Positions 42,023 to 51,196 of a stretch of DNA of 64,000 bases are shown piece by piece; within the stretch, counting starts at the first letter, position 1; the number at the start of each line of letters is the position of its first letter. The notes beneath the pieces were generated by a model that saw nothing but the letters and a program-made list of their open reading frames with translations, was not told the DNA's origin and did not search any database. Source of the stretch: Cloacibacterium sp046296655 (GTDB taxonomy: Bacteria; Bacteroidota; Bacteroidia; Flavobacteriales; Weeksellaceae); the NCBI GenBank assembly GCA_046296655.1, contig JBKBLE010000003.1, positions 71,171 to 135,170 of the forward strand, in the 5' to 3' direction. The position numbers and the translations under genes were made by a program.

Positions 42023-42077
42023 TATAAAAATTTATTTTCTTGAAAACTTCGTAACTCCTCAATCGTTAATTCTAAAA

Positions 42078-43355
42078 TCACTGATGCTTTTTGTTGAACT
42101 CTTCTTTGGGTTGTTCTACCAAAATTTCGTTCATCAACTTAGTAACTTCTTCGGCACGATGCGGATTTTCGATGATATATTTCGCAAATCTATTGGTGAT
42201 TTTTTGAATCAATTTTTCGGTGAGTTCCATGTCTTCTATATCCACATATCTGTGTTTTCTGTGGAAATTATGCATTTCATGGACTTCAATATGTTTCAGC
42301 GCAGCTTTGAACTGATGAATATTCGGTGCGAATTTTCTTTTTCTTTCCCAAGCCAAAAATTCTTTGGTCATTTCCTTGATGATTTTCTCCGCTTTAGGAA
42401 TTTCTTTCTTGCGTTGCTCGATGGTTTCCTGAATGTGCTTAGACAATTCGTCTACATCTACCAATTGCACCGCTTTATTTTCCGCCACTTTTTTATCTAC
42501 ATTATTCGGAATAGAAAGGTCTATCACCAATGTTTCTTTTCCATTTGGAAAATGTTTTTGGTGAATAATCGGATGTGAAGCGCCAGTTGCAACGATAAGA
42601 ATATCTGTAGATTTCAGTTCTTCTTCAAAATTTTCAAAAGCAATTTGCGGAATGCTATACTTTTCTGCAATTTTCTCTGCTTTTTCATAAGAACGGTTGG
42701 CGATTTTTACTTTTGGCTGATAAACATGTTTCACCAAATTTTCTACAGTATTTTGACCGATTTCGCCAGTTCCCAAAAGAAGAATATTCTTCTCTGAAAT
42801 CTGTTTTTGAGTTTTTAAGATATAATGAACCGCTGCATAAGAAACAGATGCTGCTCCGTTTGAAAGTGCGGTTTCGTTTTTAATCCTTTTAGAAATTTGA
42901 ATCGCCGAGTTGATGGCTCTTTCTAAGTAAGGATTGCTAAAACTTTTATGTTTTTTGAATCGATGATAAGCATTTTTTATTTGACCAATGATTTCGAAGT
43001 CTCCTAAAATCTGACTTTCTAAACCTGCAGAAACCCTGAATAGATGATAAAGCGCTTCCTCGTTTTTTATCACATTCACAAACTGCATGAAATCCATCAA
43101 ACTTACGTCTACACTCTTGCAATACACCTCTGCAATCGCAATATAATTATGAGAAGTAGTGTAGATTTCGGTTCTGTTACAAGTAGAAACTACAAACGCA
43201 TCACCGAGTTTCTTTTCATGAATTTCTTTTACGAACTGTTTTACGTGTTCATCAAAAAACGCAAATTTCCCTCTGATTTCGGCATTGGCTTTTTCAAAAC
43301 TAATGCTTAAAACAGTGAAGTTCTGTGTATTATATGTCTTTGCAAGAGAATTCAT
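42078..43355 (-). CDS. hemA: Glutamyl-tRNA reductase HemA
   Basis: 425 residues. Catalytic Cys in VVSTCNRTEIY (about 55-65), the NADPH-binding domain LLGTGEIGQNT (about 197), IDLSIPNNVD and a helical dimerisation domain. It makes glutamate-1-semialdehyde from Glu-tRNA, so heme is made by the C5 route. It is first gene of the operon; no hemL is in the window. Confidence 0.97.
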   Translation of the reverse strand: MNSLAKTYNTQNFTVLSISFEKANAEIRGKFAFFDEHVKQFVKEIHEKKLGDAFVVSTCNRTEIYTTSHNYIAIAEVYCKSVDVSLMDFMQFVNVIKNEEALYHLFRVSAGLESQILGDFEIIGQIKNAYHRFKKHKSFSNPYLERAINSAIQISKRIKNETALSNGAASVSYAAVHYILKTQKQISEKNILLLGTGEIGQNTVENLVKHVYQPKVKIANRSYEKAEKIAEKYSIPQIAFENFEEELKSTDILIVATGASHPIIHQKHFPNGKETLVIDLSIPNNVDKKVAENKAVQLVDVDELSKHIQETIEQRKKEIPKAEKIIKEMTKEFLAWERKRKFAPNIHQFKAALKHIEVHEMHNFHRKHRYVDIEDMELTEKLIQKITNRFAKYIIENPHRAEEVTKLMNEILVEQPKEEFNKKHQ

Positions 43356-43423
43356 TTCAAGTCTGCAAATTTAATCATTATTATGATATAAAATTTCTAA
43401 TTTTCATCATATTTTAATAGGTG

Positions 43424-43840
43424 TTATGAATTGAAATATTTGGTCATTACATAATGAAACCCGATGGGTTTTATGTTAAACAACTCACCTTCAATTTTAT
43501 ACCCTAATTTTTGGTAAAATTCTGCAGCTGTTTCTCTGGCATTCATCCAAATTTTATGAATCTGTGCTTCTCTCAAAATTTCCTCAGCTTTTTCTACCAA
43601 TTTTTTTCCTATTCCTTTTCCTTGATAATCTTCTGAAACTGCCATTCCTCTAATTTGAGCAATTTCTCCATTTTTCAAGACCGTGATAATTCCCACAATT
43701 CTATCTTCCACGAAATACCCTAGATGAAAAGTTTGGTCATCAAAATCACCACTGAACTCATGAGATTCTTGAGGAAGATTTTTTCTAAGGATTTCTCGTC
43801 TAAGAAGATAGGTCTCTTCTGGGCTAATTCTTTTAATCAT
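43424..43840 (-). CDS. GNAT family N-acetyltransferase
   Basis: 138 residues. The acetyl-CoA loop is clear: AQIRGMAVSEDYQGKGIGKK (about residues 61-80), followed by NARETAAEFYQKLGYKIEGE near the end. The substrate is unknown. It lies between hemA and mreB and is divergent from mreB; cotranscription with hemA is excluded because it lies upstream with its own stop 68 bp before the hemA start, although read-through is possible. Confidence 0.88.
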   Translation of the reverse strand: MIKRISPEETYLLRREILRKNLPQESHEFSGDFDDQTFHLGYFVEDRIVGIITVLKNGEIAQIRGMAVSEDYQGKGIGKKLVEKAEEILREAQIHKIWMNARETAAEFYQKLGYKIEGELFNIKPIGFHYVMTKYFNS

Positions 43841-44041
43841 TTGAAAATCAGAATGTTAAATTATTTTAAGAATTGAAATTCATTAAATTCTCAACAGAGA
43901 AAAATAAATTTTAAAGTTTCGAGTTTAAAGTTACAACAAGCATTTAAAAATTTATAAAATTTTAACGATATTTTTTGTTTTTCATTATTTTTAAATGCTC
44001 TGAAATTTATATCTTTGTCACTTAAAAATTTATAGAAGAAA
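43841..44041. promoter_or_regulatory. Divergent promoter region GNAT / mreB
   Basis: 201 bp. An exact -7 box TATCTTTG lies at 44010-44017, 24 bases upstream of mreB. The leftward promoter for the GNAT gene is not obvious. Confidence 0.55.
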
Positions 44042-45067
44042 ATGGGGTTATTTGATATGTTCACGCAAGAAATTGCGATAGACTTAGGAACAGCGAACAC
44101 ACTTATCATACATAATAATAAAATCGTAATTGACCAGCCGTCAATCGTGGCTATCGAGCGTTCATCAGGTAAAGCAATTGCTGTAGGAGAACAAGCGAAA
44201 CACATGCAAGGAAAAACGCACGAAGATATTAAAACGATTCGTCCGCTAAAAGATGGTGTAATTGCAGATTTTGCTGCATCAGAACACATGATTAAGGAAT
44301 TTATTAAACAAATTCCAGGCATCAAAGGAAAATTAATTCAGCCTTCTCTTAGAATTGTAATTTGTATTCCTTCTGGTATTACAGAAGTAGAAAAAAGAGC
44401 GGTAAGAGATTCTGCTCAAAAAGTTAATGCTAAAGAAGTAAGATTAATTTATGAACCAATGGCTGCAGCAATAGGTGTAGGAATTGATGTACAAAAACCT
44501 GAAGGTAACATGATTGTCGATATAGGTGGTGGTACTACAGAAATTGCAGTAGTGGCTCTTGGTGGTATTGTTTGTGATAAATCTGTAAAAATTGCAGGTG
44601 ATGTTTTCAATAATGATATTGCTTATTACCTAAGAACGCATCACAACTTATACATCGGAGAAAAAACAGCAGAAAGAGTGAAAATAGAAGTAGGTTCTGC
44701 AGTAGAAGATTTAGATGTAGAGGTAGAAGATATTCCAGTACAAGGTAGAGATTTAATTACTGGTAAGCCAAAAGAAATTATGGTAGGTTATAAAGAAATC
44801 GCAAGAGCTCTAGACAAATCTATCATCAGAATAGAAGATGCGGTAATGGAAACGCTTTCTCTTACTCCGCCAGAATTAGCAGCAGATATTTACAAAACTG
44901 GTATTTATTTAGCTGGTGGTGGTGCTTTATTAAGAGGTTTAGCAGACAGACTTCACAAGAAAACAGGATTACCAGTTTTCGTAGCAGAAGACCCATTAAG
45001 AGCAGTTGTCCGTGGAACAGGTATTGCTCTTAAAAACATGGATAAATTTAATTTTCTTATAAAATAA
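44042..45067 (+). CDS. mreB: Rod shape-determining protein MreB
   Basis: 341 residues, actin fold. IDLGTANTLI (about 13-22), VVDIGGGTTEIAV (about 158-170) and the adenosine motif AGGGALLRGL (about 288). It polymerises under the membrane and guides the elongasome. First gene of mreB-mreC-mreD-mrdA-rodA; 19 bp to mreC. It implies rod-shaped growth. Confidence 0.98.
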   Translation: MGLFDMFTQEIAIDLGTANTLIIHNNKIVIDQPSIVAIERSSGKAIAVGEQAKHMQGKTHEDIKTIRPLKDGVIADFAASEHMIKEFIKQIPGIKGKLIQPSLRIVICIPSGITEVEKRAVRDSAQKVNAKEVRLIYEPMAAAIGVGIDVQKPEGNMIVDIGGGTTEIAVVALGGIVCDKSVKIAGDVFNNDIAYYLRTHHNLYIGEKTAERVKIEVGSAVEDLDVEVEDIPVQGRDLITGKPKEIMVGYKEIARALDKSIIRIEDAVMETLSLTPPELAADIYKTGIYLAGGGALLRGLADRLHKKTGLPVFVAEDPLRAVVRGTGIALKNMDKFNFLIK

Positions 45068-45086
45068 GTAAAAACCTATTTATAGA

Positions 45087-45938
45087 ATGGGGTTTTTGAT
45101 AAGATTATTTAGCAAGAACGGATTATTTCTGTTCTTTCTTTTTTTACAAATAATTGCCGTAACATTGATTTTCAGTAGAAACTCAATGCAACAATCTTTT
45201 ATTGCTGCACAAACTACCGCGTTTAATGCTTGGGTTTCTGGTTACATAGACGAAGGAACCAGCTACTTAAAACTGAAGCAAATTAATGAAGAATTAGTTG
45301 CTCAGAACAAAACGCTGATGCAGGAATTATACGGTAAAGAAAAAATTAAAAATCCTAGTTTTGTAAGAGTTACCGACACGATTGGCGGTGGACAAATTTA
45401 CACTTTCGTAGATGGTGAAATTGTAAATAATTCTATCATTAGAAAAGATAATTATTTTATCATTAACAGAGGAAAAAGACATGGCGTTTTCCCTAAAATG
45501 GGTGTAATTGCACCGCAAGGAATTGCAGGAATTGTGATCAATACCACTAATAATTATGCATTGGCACAATCTGTACTCAGTATGAACAAAATTAGAATTA
45601 ATGCCGCGCTCAAAGATTCTGGATTTTTCGGGACGCTTACTTGGAGAGGCGAAAATTCTAGAACCATGCATTTATCAGACATTCCTAAATATGTGCCAAT
45701 AAAAGTAGGCGACACTGTTGTTACAGATGGCAAATCTGCAATTTTCCCACAAGGAATTATGATTGGTAGAGTTGCTGGCTACGAAGTAGATTCTAAAACA
45801 GGATATTGGGATATTTCTGTAGAACTGAGCCAAAAAATGGGACAACTTAACAAAGTTTATGTTGTAAGAAATTTAAAAAAATTAGAAGTAAAACAAATTC
45901 AAGATACTCTTGATGCCACGATAAACAATGATCAGTAG
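45087..45938 (+). CDS. mreC: Rod shape-determining protein MreC
   Basis: 283 residues. One N-terminal membrane helix (about 11-29), a coiled coil (about 55-80), then the beta-rich periplasmic domain with NRGKRHGVFPKMGVIAPQGI and DTVVTDGKSAIFPQG. It regulates PBP2/RodA activity. It overlaps mreD by 11 bp. Confidence 0.95.
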   Translation: MGFLIRLFSKNGLFLFFLFLQIIAVTLIFSRNSMQQSFIAAQTTAFNAWVSGYIDEGTSYLKLKQINEELVAQNKTLMQELYGKEKIKNPSFVRVTDTIGGGQIYTFVDGEIVNNSIIRKDNYFIINRGKRHGVFPKMGVIAPQGIAGIVINTTNNYALAQSVLSMNKIRINAALKDSGFFGTLTWRGENSRTMHLSDIPKYVPIKVGDTVVTDGKSAIFPQGIMIGRVAGYEVDSKTGYWDISVELSQKMGQLNKVYVVRNLKKLEVKQIQDTLDATINNDQ

Positions 45939-46434
45939 AAATTTATTTACAGATGTTTTATTAATCGCAATGTTAGTTACATTGCAAATATTTTTATTTA
46001 ACAGAATAGATATTGCTGGTAAATATACTCCTGTCATCTACATTATTTTTGTTTTGTTTTATCCTTTTTACAGGAATCTCTATATTTTCCTATCGGCGAG
46101 TTTTATTTTAGGATTATCTATAGACGCATTTTTAGGAACTTGGGGTATTAATGCATTTGCCACTACACTTATCGCCTATTTTAGAACCATTATTTTCAAA
46201 ACTTCCACAGAAGTCTCTTCGGATGTATTTTCTTTCCATAATCTTCAGTGGTCACAGTTTCTATTTTATATTTTTTCAAGTATTTTTGTGCATCAATTAT
46301 TAGTTCAGAGTATAGAATTTTTTAAATTCGACAGGTTTTTTGAAGTAATACTTAATATTTTAGTAACCAGTGTTATTTCTATAATATTTGTACTCCTCTA
46401 TTCGTTAGCATTTAAAATCAAAGAAAAAGTTTGA
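45928..46434 (+). CDS. mreD: Rod shape-determining protein MreD-like
   Basis: 168 residues with about five membrane helices. It is weakly conserved, as usual for MreD; the call rests on size, topology and location between mreC and mrdA, with 4-bp overlaps typical of coupled translation on the right side. Confidence 0.88.
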   Translation: MISRNLFTDVLLIAMLVTLQIFLFNRIDIAGKYTPVIYIIFVLFYPFYRNLYIFLSASFILGLSIDAFLGTWGINAFATTLIAYFRTIIFKTSTEVSSDVFSFHNLQWSQFLFYIFSSIFVHQLLVQSIEFFKFDRFFEVILNILVTSVISIIFVLLYSLAFKIKEKV

Positions 46435-48428
46435 AAACAGCCTATTATAAAATTACCTTATTTCTCTTTCTCATTGCCGCAATTTTTGTGGCAAGATTGG
46501 TCTATTTACAGTTGCTTACAGATAGATATGCGCTCAATGCAGCCAATACTTCTATCAAAATAGAATATGTCATTCCTCAACGCGGAATTATCTTTGACCG
46601 AAACGGAAAAATTTTAGTAGGTAACCAGCCTTCTTATGAAATTTCTTTCACCCAAAGTCAAATGACGCCAGATTTTGATACTTTGGGTTTTTGTAATTTA
46701 TTAAAAATTAGCAAAAAGGATTTTATCAAAAAAATCGAGTCTATAAAAAAAGAAAAATATTACTCTAAGCTCACTCCCATGACTTTCAAAAGTGATATGA
46801 GCAGAGAGGAAATCGCTAGAATTCAAGAAATTATCTTCAAATATCCCGCTTTTAATATTGTAGAAAGACCTCAACGTAAATATGAAGTTTCTACCTCTGG
46901 AAATCTACTTGGCTACACCAATCAGGTCAACGAGAATTACATCAAAAAAGATTCTCTTTATTATTTACCTGGTGATATTGCTGGAATTACAGGAATAGAG
47001 CGCGCCTATGAAAAACAATTGCGTGGCGAAAAAGGAATGCGCTACATTCAGAAAGATATTAAACAGAGAAATGTAGGCCCTTATAAAAACGGTGAGTTAG
47101 ATAAAGAAGTAGTTTCTGGTAAAGATTTAACGCTTACCATAGACTATGATTTGCAAAGAATCGCCGAAGAAATGCTCGTAAATAAGCATGGCGCAATTGT
47201 AGCACTTGACCCAAATAATGGAGAAATTTTAGCGCTCGCAACGGGTCCAGACATAGACCCAAATCTTTTTACAGGGCCTAACAAAAAAAGAAATATTTAT
47301 AGATTGGCAAACGACACCATCTATGATAATAAACCTACTTACGACCGTTCAGTTCAAGCAGCTTATCCTCCAGGTTCGCCTTTTAAACTATTGACTGCAT
47401 TAGCTGGCTATCAGATGAAAGTCATCAGTGATTCTACCAAATTTACTTGTAGACACGGTTATAGAATGGGAAGACACACCATCGGTTGTCACTGTGGAAC
47501 TTTTTGGCCAATCGGAATGGAAAAAGCCATAGAAAAATCTTGCAACAATTATTTTTCTAGTGTTTATTATAAAATCACCGAAAAATACGGCCCAAAAGGA
47601 AGAAACAGAGCCATAGACGAATGGAAAGAAATCATGAATAGCTTCGGATTAGGAGAATTCATGAATAACGACTTAGCAGTTGGTGCAAAAGGAAAAATTC
47701 CTTCTGGAGAATTTTATACCAAAAGATTAGGGGAAAAATGGCATCCATATCAATCTGCTATTTTTAATGGAATGGGACAAGGAGACGTTCTACTTACTCC
47801 GCTTCAAATGGCAAATTTCACTGCCGCTATTGTTAATAGAGGTTGGTATTTTACGCCACATATTGTAAAATCTATTGACGGAAAACCTAATCCAGACGAA
47901 AGATTTAAGAAAAAACATGTGACCAAAGTAGAACCTAGATATTTTGATGTGGTTCTAAGAGGAATGAAAGACGTTTTCATTGGCGGAACAGCTAGAGGAC
48001 TTGCTTCTAAAGAATTCACACAACTCGGAAAAACAGGAACAGCTCAGGTTCCTGGAGGAAGAGATAATTCAATTTTTGTAATGGCAGCACCTGCTGATAA
48101 ACCAAAAATTGTAGTGGCTGCAGTAATAGAACACGCTGGTTTTGGAGCAACTTGGGCAGGTCCAGCTTCTACCATTATTGCTGAAAAATATTTGTTAGGA
48201 GATATTAAGAGAACTTATCTCTACGATAGAATGATAAAATCTAGTTTTATGGGTGAGTACAAGCGAATGTACATCAATCGTCTTATGAAAAAAGGTTGGT
48301 ATACTGCGCCCAAACCAGACGCCATTCAACTAAAAAAACTAGAAGACAGTCTTAGATTACTCAATAAAAAAAAGGCAGCACAAAATCCTAAAAAATTAAA
48401 AGACACCACTAAAAATAATAAAACGTAA
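46431..48428 (+). CDS. mrdA: Elongation transpeptidase PBP2 (MrdA)
   Basis: 665 residues, class B PBP. It starts with TTG at 46431, overlapping the mreD TGA (TTGA). Membrane helix near residues 7-25; catalytic Ser316 in PGSPFK, SCN at about 370-372, KTG at about 534-536. It cross-links lateral wall with RodA. The C-terminal tail (about 625-665) is lysine-rich and likely disordered. Confidence 0.96.
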   Translation: MKTAYYKITLFLFLIAAIFVARLVYLQLLTDRYALNAANTSIKIEYVIPQRGIIFDRNGKILVGNQPSYEISFTQSQMTPDFDTLGFCNLLKISKKDFIKKIESIKKEKYYSKLTPMTFKSDMSREEIARIQEIIFKYPAFNIVERPQRKYEVSTSGNLLGYTNQVNENYIKKDSLYYLPGDIAGITGIERAYEKQLRGEKGMRYIQKDIKQRNVGPYKNGELDKEVVSGKDLTLTIDYDLQRIAEEMLVNKHGAIVALDPNNGEILALATGPDIDPNLFTGPNKKRNIYRLANDTIYDNKPTYDRSVQAAYPPGSPFKLLTALAGYQMKVISDSTKFTCRHGYRMGRHTIGCHCGTFWPIGMEKAIEKSCNNYFSSVYYKITEKYGPKGRNRAIDEWKEIMNSFGLGEFMNNDLAVGAKGKIPSGEFYTKRLGEKWHPYQSAIFNGMGQGDVLLTPLQMANFTAAIVNRGWYFTPHIVKSIDGKPNPDERFKKKHVTKVEPRYFDVVLRGMKDVFIGGTARGLASKEFTQLGKTGTAQVPGGRDNSIFVMAAPADKPKIVVAAVIEHAGFGATWAGPASTIIAEKYLLGDIKRTYLYDRMIKSSFMGEYKRMYINRLMKKGWYTAPKPDAIQLKKLEDSLRLLNKKKAAQNPKKLKDTTKNNKT

Positions 48429-48431
48429 AAG

Positions 48432-49661
48432 ATGAAATGGGCAGAAGGAATTGATAAACTTGGCATTTTTCTATACTTGGCTATTTCACTTTTTGCAATA
48501 GCAAATATTTATAGTGTAGACGAAGGATTAGGAACCAAACAATTTATATTTTTTGGAATTTCACTCGTGGTAGGACTTGTAATTTTCACCATGAGAACAA
48601 AGTTTTTCGAAAACTTTGCAGGATTTTTTTTCATATTGGGCGTCCTTTCATTAGCAGGTTTACATGTTTTTGGAACTGAAATTTTAGGTCAAAAAAACTG
48701 GTACAAGTTTGGCGGATTTACCATGCAACCCGTTGAATTTGCAAAAATCGGAACAGCACTTATGCTCGCCAATTACGTTTCTGGATCAGATTTTAATCTG
48801 AAAATGAGAAAATCACAATTGACCGTTCTAGCGATTATTGGAGTGCCAGCTTTAATTGTTTTATCCATTCCAGATGTTGGTTCATTATTGGTATTTACTG
48901 CGTTTGCAATTGCTTTATATAGAGAAGGTTTAAATGGTTGGTTATTTATAGTAGGATTTGTTTTAGCCGCTGTTTTTCTTTTGTCGATTGCGTTTAATCC
49001 TCTTTACATTACTGGAGTTCTAGTAGGTTTAGTCCTCATTTTTATTCTCTTTAATTATCAAAAAATTCATTGGAGCTTTCCTACGATAGTCACCATTGTC
49101 GGAAGTTTGGGAATTTTAGCAGGCATCAGTTTTGGAACACCAAAAATCATGGAAAAACTACCAAAGCATCAGCGAGAAAGAATAGAAGTTCTCTACAAAG
49201 GTGAAAAAGCTTTCCGAGATACTTCTGGTTATAACTTATTGTATTCTAAAACGGCTATTGGTTCTGGCGGATTTTGGGGAAAAGGTTACAAACAAGGTTC
49301 GGTAACTCAAGGAAAATTCGTTCCTGAACAAGAGACAGATTACATTTTCTGTACTGTGGGAGAAGAATGGGGCTTTTTCGGGAGTTTTCTTTTGGTATTA
49401 TTTTATGCTATTTATATTGGCAGAATATTTTATTTGGCAGAAACCCAAAAAAATACTTTTAACCGAGTTTTCGGTTATTGTTTTGCTGGAATATTACTCA
49501 TGCACTTTTCCATCAATTTAGGAATGGTAATGGGACTATTTCCTACAGTGGGAATTCCACTGCCTTATTTCAGTTACGGAGGGAGTTCGTTTTTAGCTTT
49601 CTCTATTATGACCGCTATTTTCTTTAAATTAAATTACGCAGATAAGAATTCACTCGTATAA
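48432..49661 (+). CDS. rodA: SEDS peptidoglycan polymerase RodA
   Basis: 409 residues, about ten membrane helices. SEDS motifs: GQKNWYKFGGFTMQPVEFAK (about 89-108), EEWGFFGS (about 314) and PTVGIPLPYFSYGGSS (about 374-389). It polymerises glycan for elongation with MrdA. Last gene of the mre operon, closed by a 15-bp terminator stem. Confidence 0.97.
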   Translation: MKWAEGIDKLGIFLYLAISLFAIANIYSVDEGLGTKQFIFFGISLVVGLVIFTMRTKFFENFAGFFFILGVLSLAGLHVFGTEILGQKNWYKFGGFTMQPVEFAKIGTALMLANYVSGSDFNLKMRKSQLTVLAIIGVPALIVLSIPDVGSLLVFTAFAIALYREGLNGWLFIVGFVLAAVFLLSIAFNPLYITGVLVGLVLIFILFNYQKIHWSFPTIVTIVGSLGILAGISFGTPKIMEKLPKHQRERIEVLYKGEKAFRDTSGYNLLYSKTAIGSGGFWGKGYKQGSVTQGKFVPEQETDYIFCTVGEEWGFFGSFLLVLFYAIYIGRIFYLAETQKNTFNRVFGYCFAGILLMHFSINLGMVMGLFPTVGIPLPYFSYGGSSFLAFSIMTAIFFKLNYADKNSLV

Positions 49662-49695
49662 AAAAACCTCCGCAACGAGTTTGCGGAGGTTTTTT
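49661..49695. terminator. Strong bidirectional terminator
   Basis: A perfect 15-bp stem, AAAAAACCTCCGCAA with its complement at 49681-49695, around CGAGT. It separates rodA from the convergent NlpC/P60 gene. Confidence 0.93.
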
Positions 49696-49722
49696 ATCAC
49701 TATTTAATTTAATTAATCTATA

Positions 49723-50385
49723 TTAATTCGTTGCTGCTGCTGTAGCAATATTTTGATCTTCTTTTAAAATTCTTTTAGCAAATCTAAATTTTGGACCCCA
49801 ATAAGAATCGTTAAGTGAAGAAATCATTACGCCTCTAGAAGTAGCAGCGTGAATAAATTTAATTTCTCCTTCTGGTGTAACTTCTTGTACTATTCCTACG
49901 TGAGAGATTCTTCTGCTGTGTGCAAAGAAAACCAAATCTCCTTTTTGCAATTGCTGTCTGTCTACTCTTTCTCCTAACTCAGCTTGTTCTGCCGCTACTC
50001 TTGGCAATTCTAAACCTGTAGTTTTTTCATAAACATTTAAAACGAATGCTGAACAATCTATTCCACTTCTGGTAGATCCACCAAATCTGTAAGGAGTTCC
50101 TAAATAAGTATTCGCTTCACTTAGAATATCATCAATCGTTTTAGCATGAGAAATCACTCCTGTAATCAAAGCAGCCATTTCTGATTTTTTTGCCATTTCA
50201 AAAGTTGCATTATAGCTATCATAAGAACTTTTGCTCGCAGAATTTAGATTTCTATTATTTATTTTATCTAGATTGGCACTAGATTTGTATTTTGTAGGTG
50301 TAGAAACAACGTAGTTTGTAACACAAGATTGCAACGAGAAGATGGAAATAATTGCAACCAAACTTAGCAAAACTCTTTTCTTCAT
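49723..50385 (-). CDS. NlpC/P60 (C40) peptidoglycan hydrolase, lipoprotein
   Basis: About 220 residues from the ATG at 50385, which starts a lipoprotein signal with lipobox LQSC (Cys21); the longer frame to 50424 has 13 polar residues ahead and is unlikely. The NlpC/P60 domain has catalytic Cys111 in GIDCSAF, His162 in ISHVGIV and a third polar site in HAATSRGV. It is expected to cut the D-Glu-DAP bond in stem peptides at the outer membrane side. Confidence 0.92.
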   Translation of the reverse strand: MKKRVLLSLVAIISIFSLQSCVTNYVVSTPTKYKSSANLDKINNRNLNSASKSSYDSYNATFEMAKKSEMAALITGVISHAKTIDDILSEANTYLGTPYRFGGSTRSGIDCSAFVLNVYEKTTGLELPRVAAEQAELGERVDRQQLQKGDLVFFAHSRRISHVGIVQEVTPEGEIKFIHAATSRGVMISSLNDSYWGPKFRFAKRILKEDQNIATAAATN

Positions 50386-50690
50386 ATTTATTTGATTATC
50401 TGTGTAGATTTCTTTTTTAGACAAGACAAAAGTATATCATACAAGTTTTTTAGGACTTGATAATTGTCAGTTAATCAAAAATTTTAACATTTTTTAACAT
50501 TTATATTTCATATGTTAAAAAAAAAATTTCCGCAAGGCTTCTATTTTGGAAATCCTGCGGAATTTTTTTTTAAGACTTTTTAACAAAATATTGTCAAAAT
50601 CTATAAATTATATAAGACTAGTCTAAAATGATGTAAACTTTAACGAAGGAAATTCTTTATTATTAAATTTATTATGTAAATTTCTTAAAA
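50386..50690. other. 305-bp intergenic region between the NlpC/P60 and GNAT genes
   Basis: It holds, from left: an exact minus-strand -7 box TACTTTTG (50427-50434) for the NlpC/P60 gene; an AT-rich hairpin TTTTTAACAT/ATGTTAAAAA (50491-50521); a terminator (50520-50571); and about 115 bp of AT-rich sequence in which I see nothing. Confidence 0.6.
50520..50571. terminator. Terminator downstream of the GNAT gene at 50691
   Basis: TTCCGCAAGG (50528-50537) pairs with CCTGCGGAA (50554-50562) with one bulged A, flanked by A and T runs on the two sides. Confidence 0.7.
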
Positions 50691-51149
50691 TCAATACACT
50701 AACTGTTTTAGAAAACAAATGCTATTTTCTACATTATCATAAGGTTCATAATTAGGAATACGAGAATAGCCGGACTTTTCATAAATATGAACCGCCGAAA
50801 CTTGTTGAACTCCAGTTTCTAAAACAGAAAAATTATAGCCTTCTTCTTTTGCCCATTTTTCAAGAAGCAATAGAACCATTTTAGCATATCCTTTTCCTCT
50901 GTATTTTTCTTTGGTAAACATTCTTTTAACTTCGATGGTTTGGTCATCATATTTCTTATAAGCGCCGCAAGCAATGGGTTCCTTGTCTATATAAATAATA
51001 ATACAGTTTTTTATAACACCTAGCTTATTATATTGAGCATAAAAAGACTGATCTTCTCCGTCTATTTCTGCAAGATAAAGATCTAATTCGTAGATTAATT
51101 TTTGGAAATCTTTGTGATGTGATTCGGTTTTTAGGATATCTATTTTCAT
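50691..51149 (-). CDS. GNAT family N-acetyltransferase
   Basis: 152 residues. IEVKRMFTKEKYRGKGYAKM (about 72-91) is the acetyl-CoA loop, followed by VSAVHIYEKSGYSRIPNYEP. Some family members with this layout act on small metabolites; the substrate is not evident here. It follows glnN in the same direction, separated by the glnN terminator. Confidence 0.88.
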   Translation of the reverse strand: MKIDILKTESHHKDFQKLIYELDLYLAEIDGEDQSFYAQYNKLGVIKNCIIIYIDKEPIACGAYKKYDDQTIEVKRMFTKEKYRGKGYAKMVLLLLEKWAKEEGYNFSVLETGVQQVSAVHIYEKSGYSRIPNYEPYDNVENSICFLKQLVY

Positions 51150-51158
51150 ATTAATTTT

Positions 51159-51189
51159 AAAAAAAAATCCCTCTCGAAAAGGAGAGGGA
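51159..51189 (-). terminator. Terminator of glnN
   Basis: On the minus strand TCCCTCTC pairs with GAGAGGGA around CTTTTC, followed by a T9 run. Confidence 0.88.
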
Positions 51190-51196
51190 AGTGTGA

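Noticed and set aside
42084..42578. 164-codon frame antisense to hemA
   Set aside because: Shadow of hemA, with composition (Phe/Ile-rich, no signal of its own) typical of the reverse strand of an AT-rich gene.
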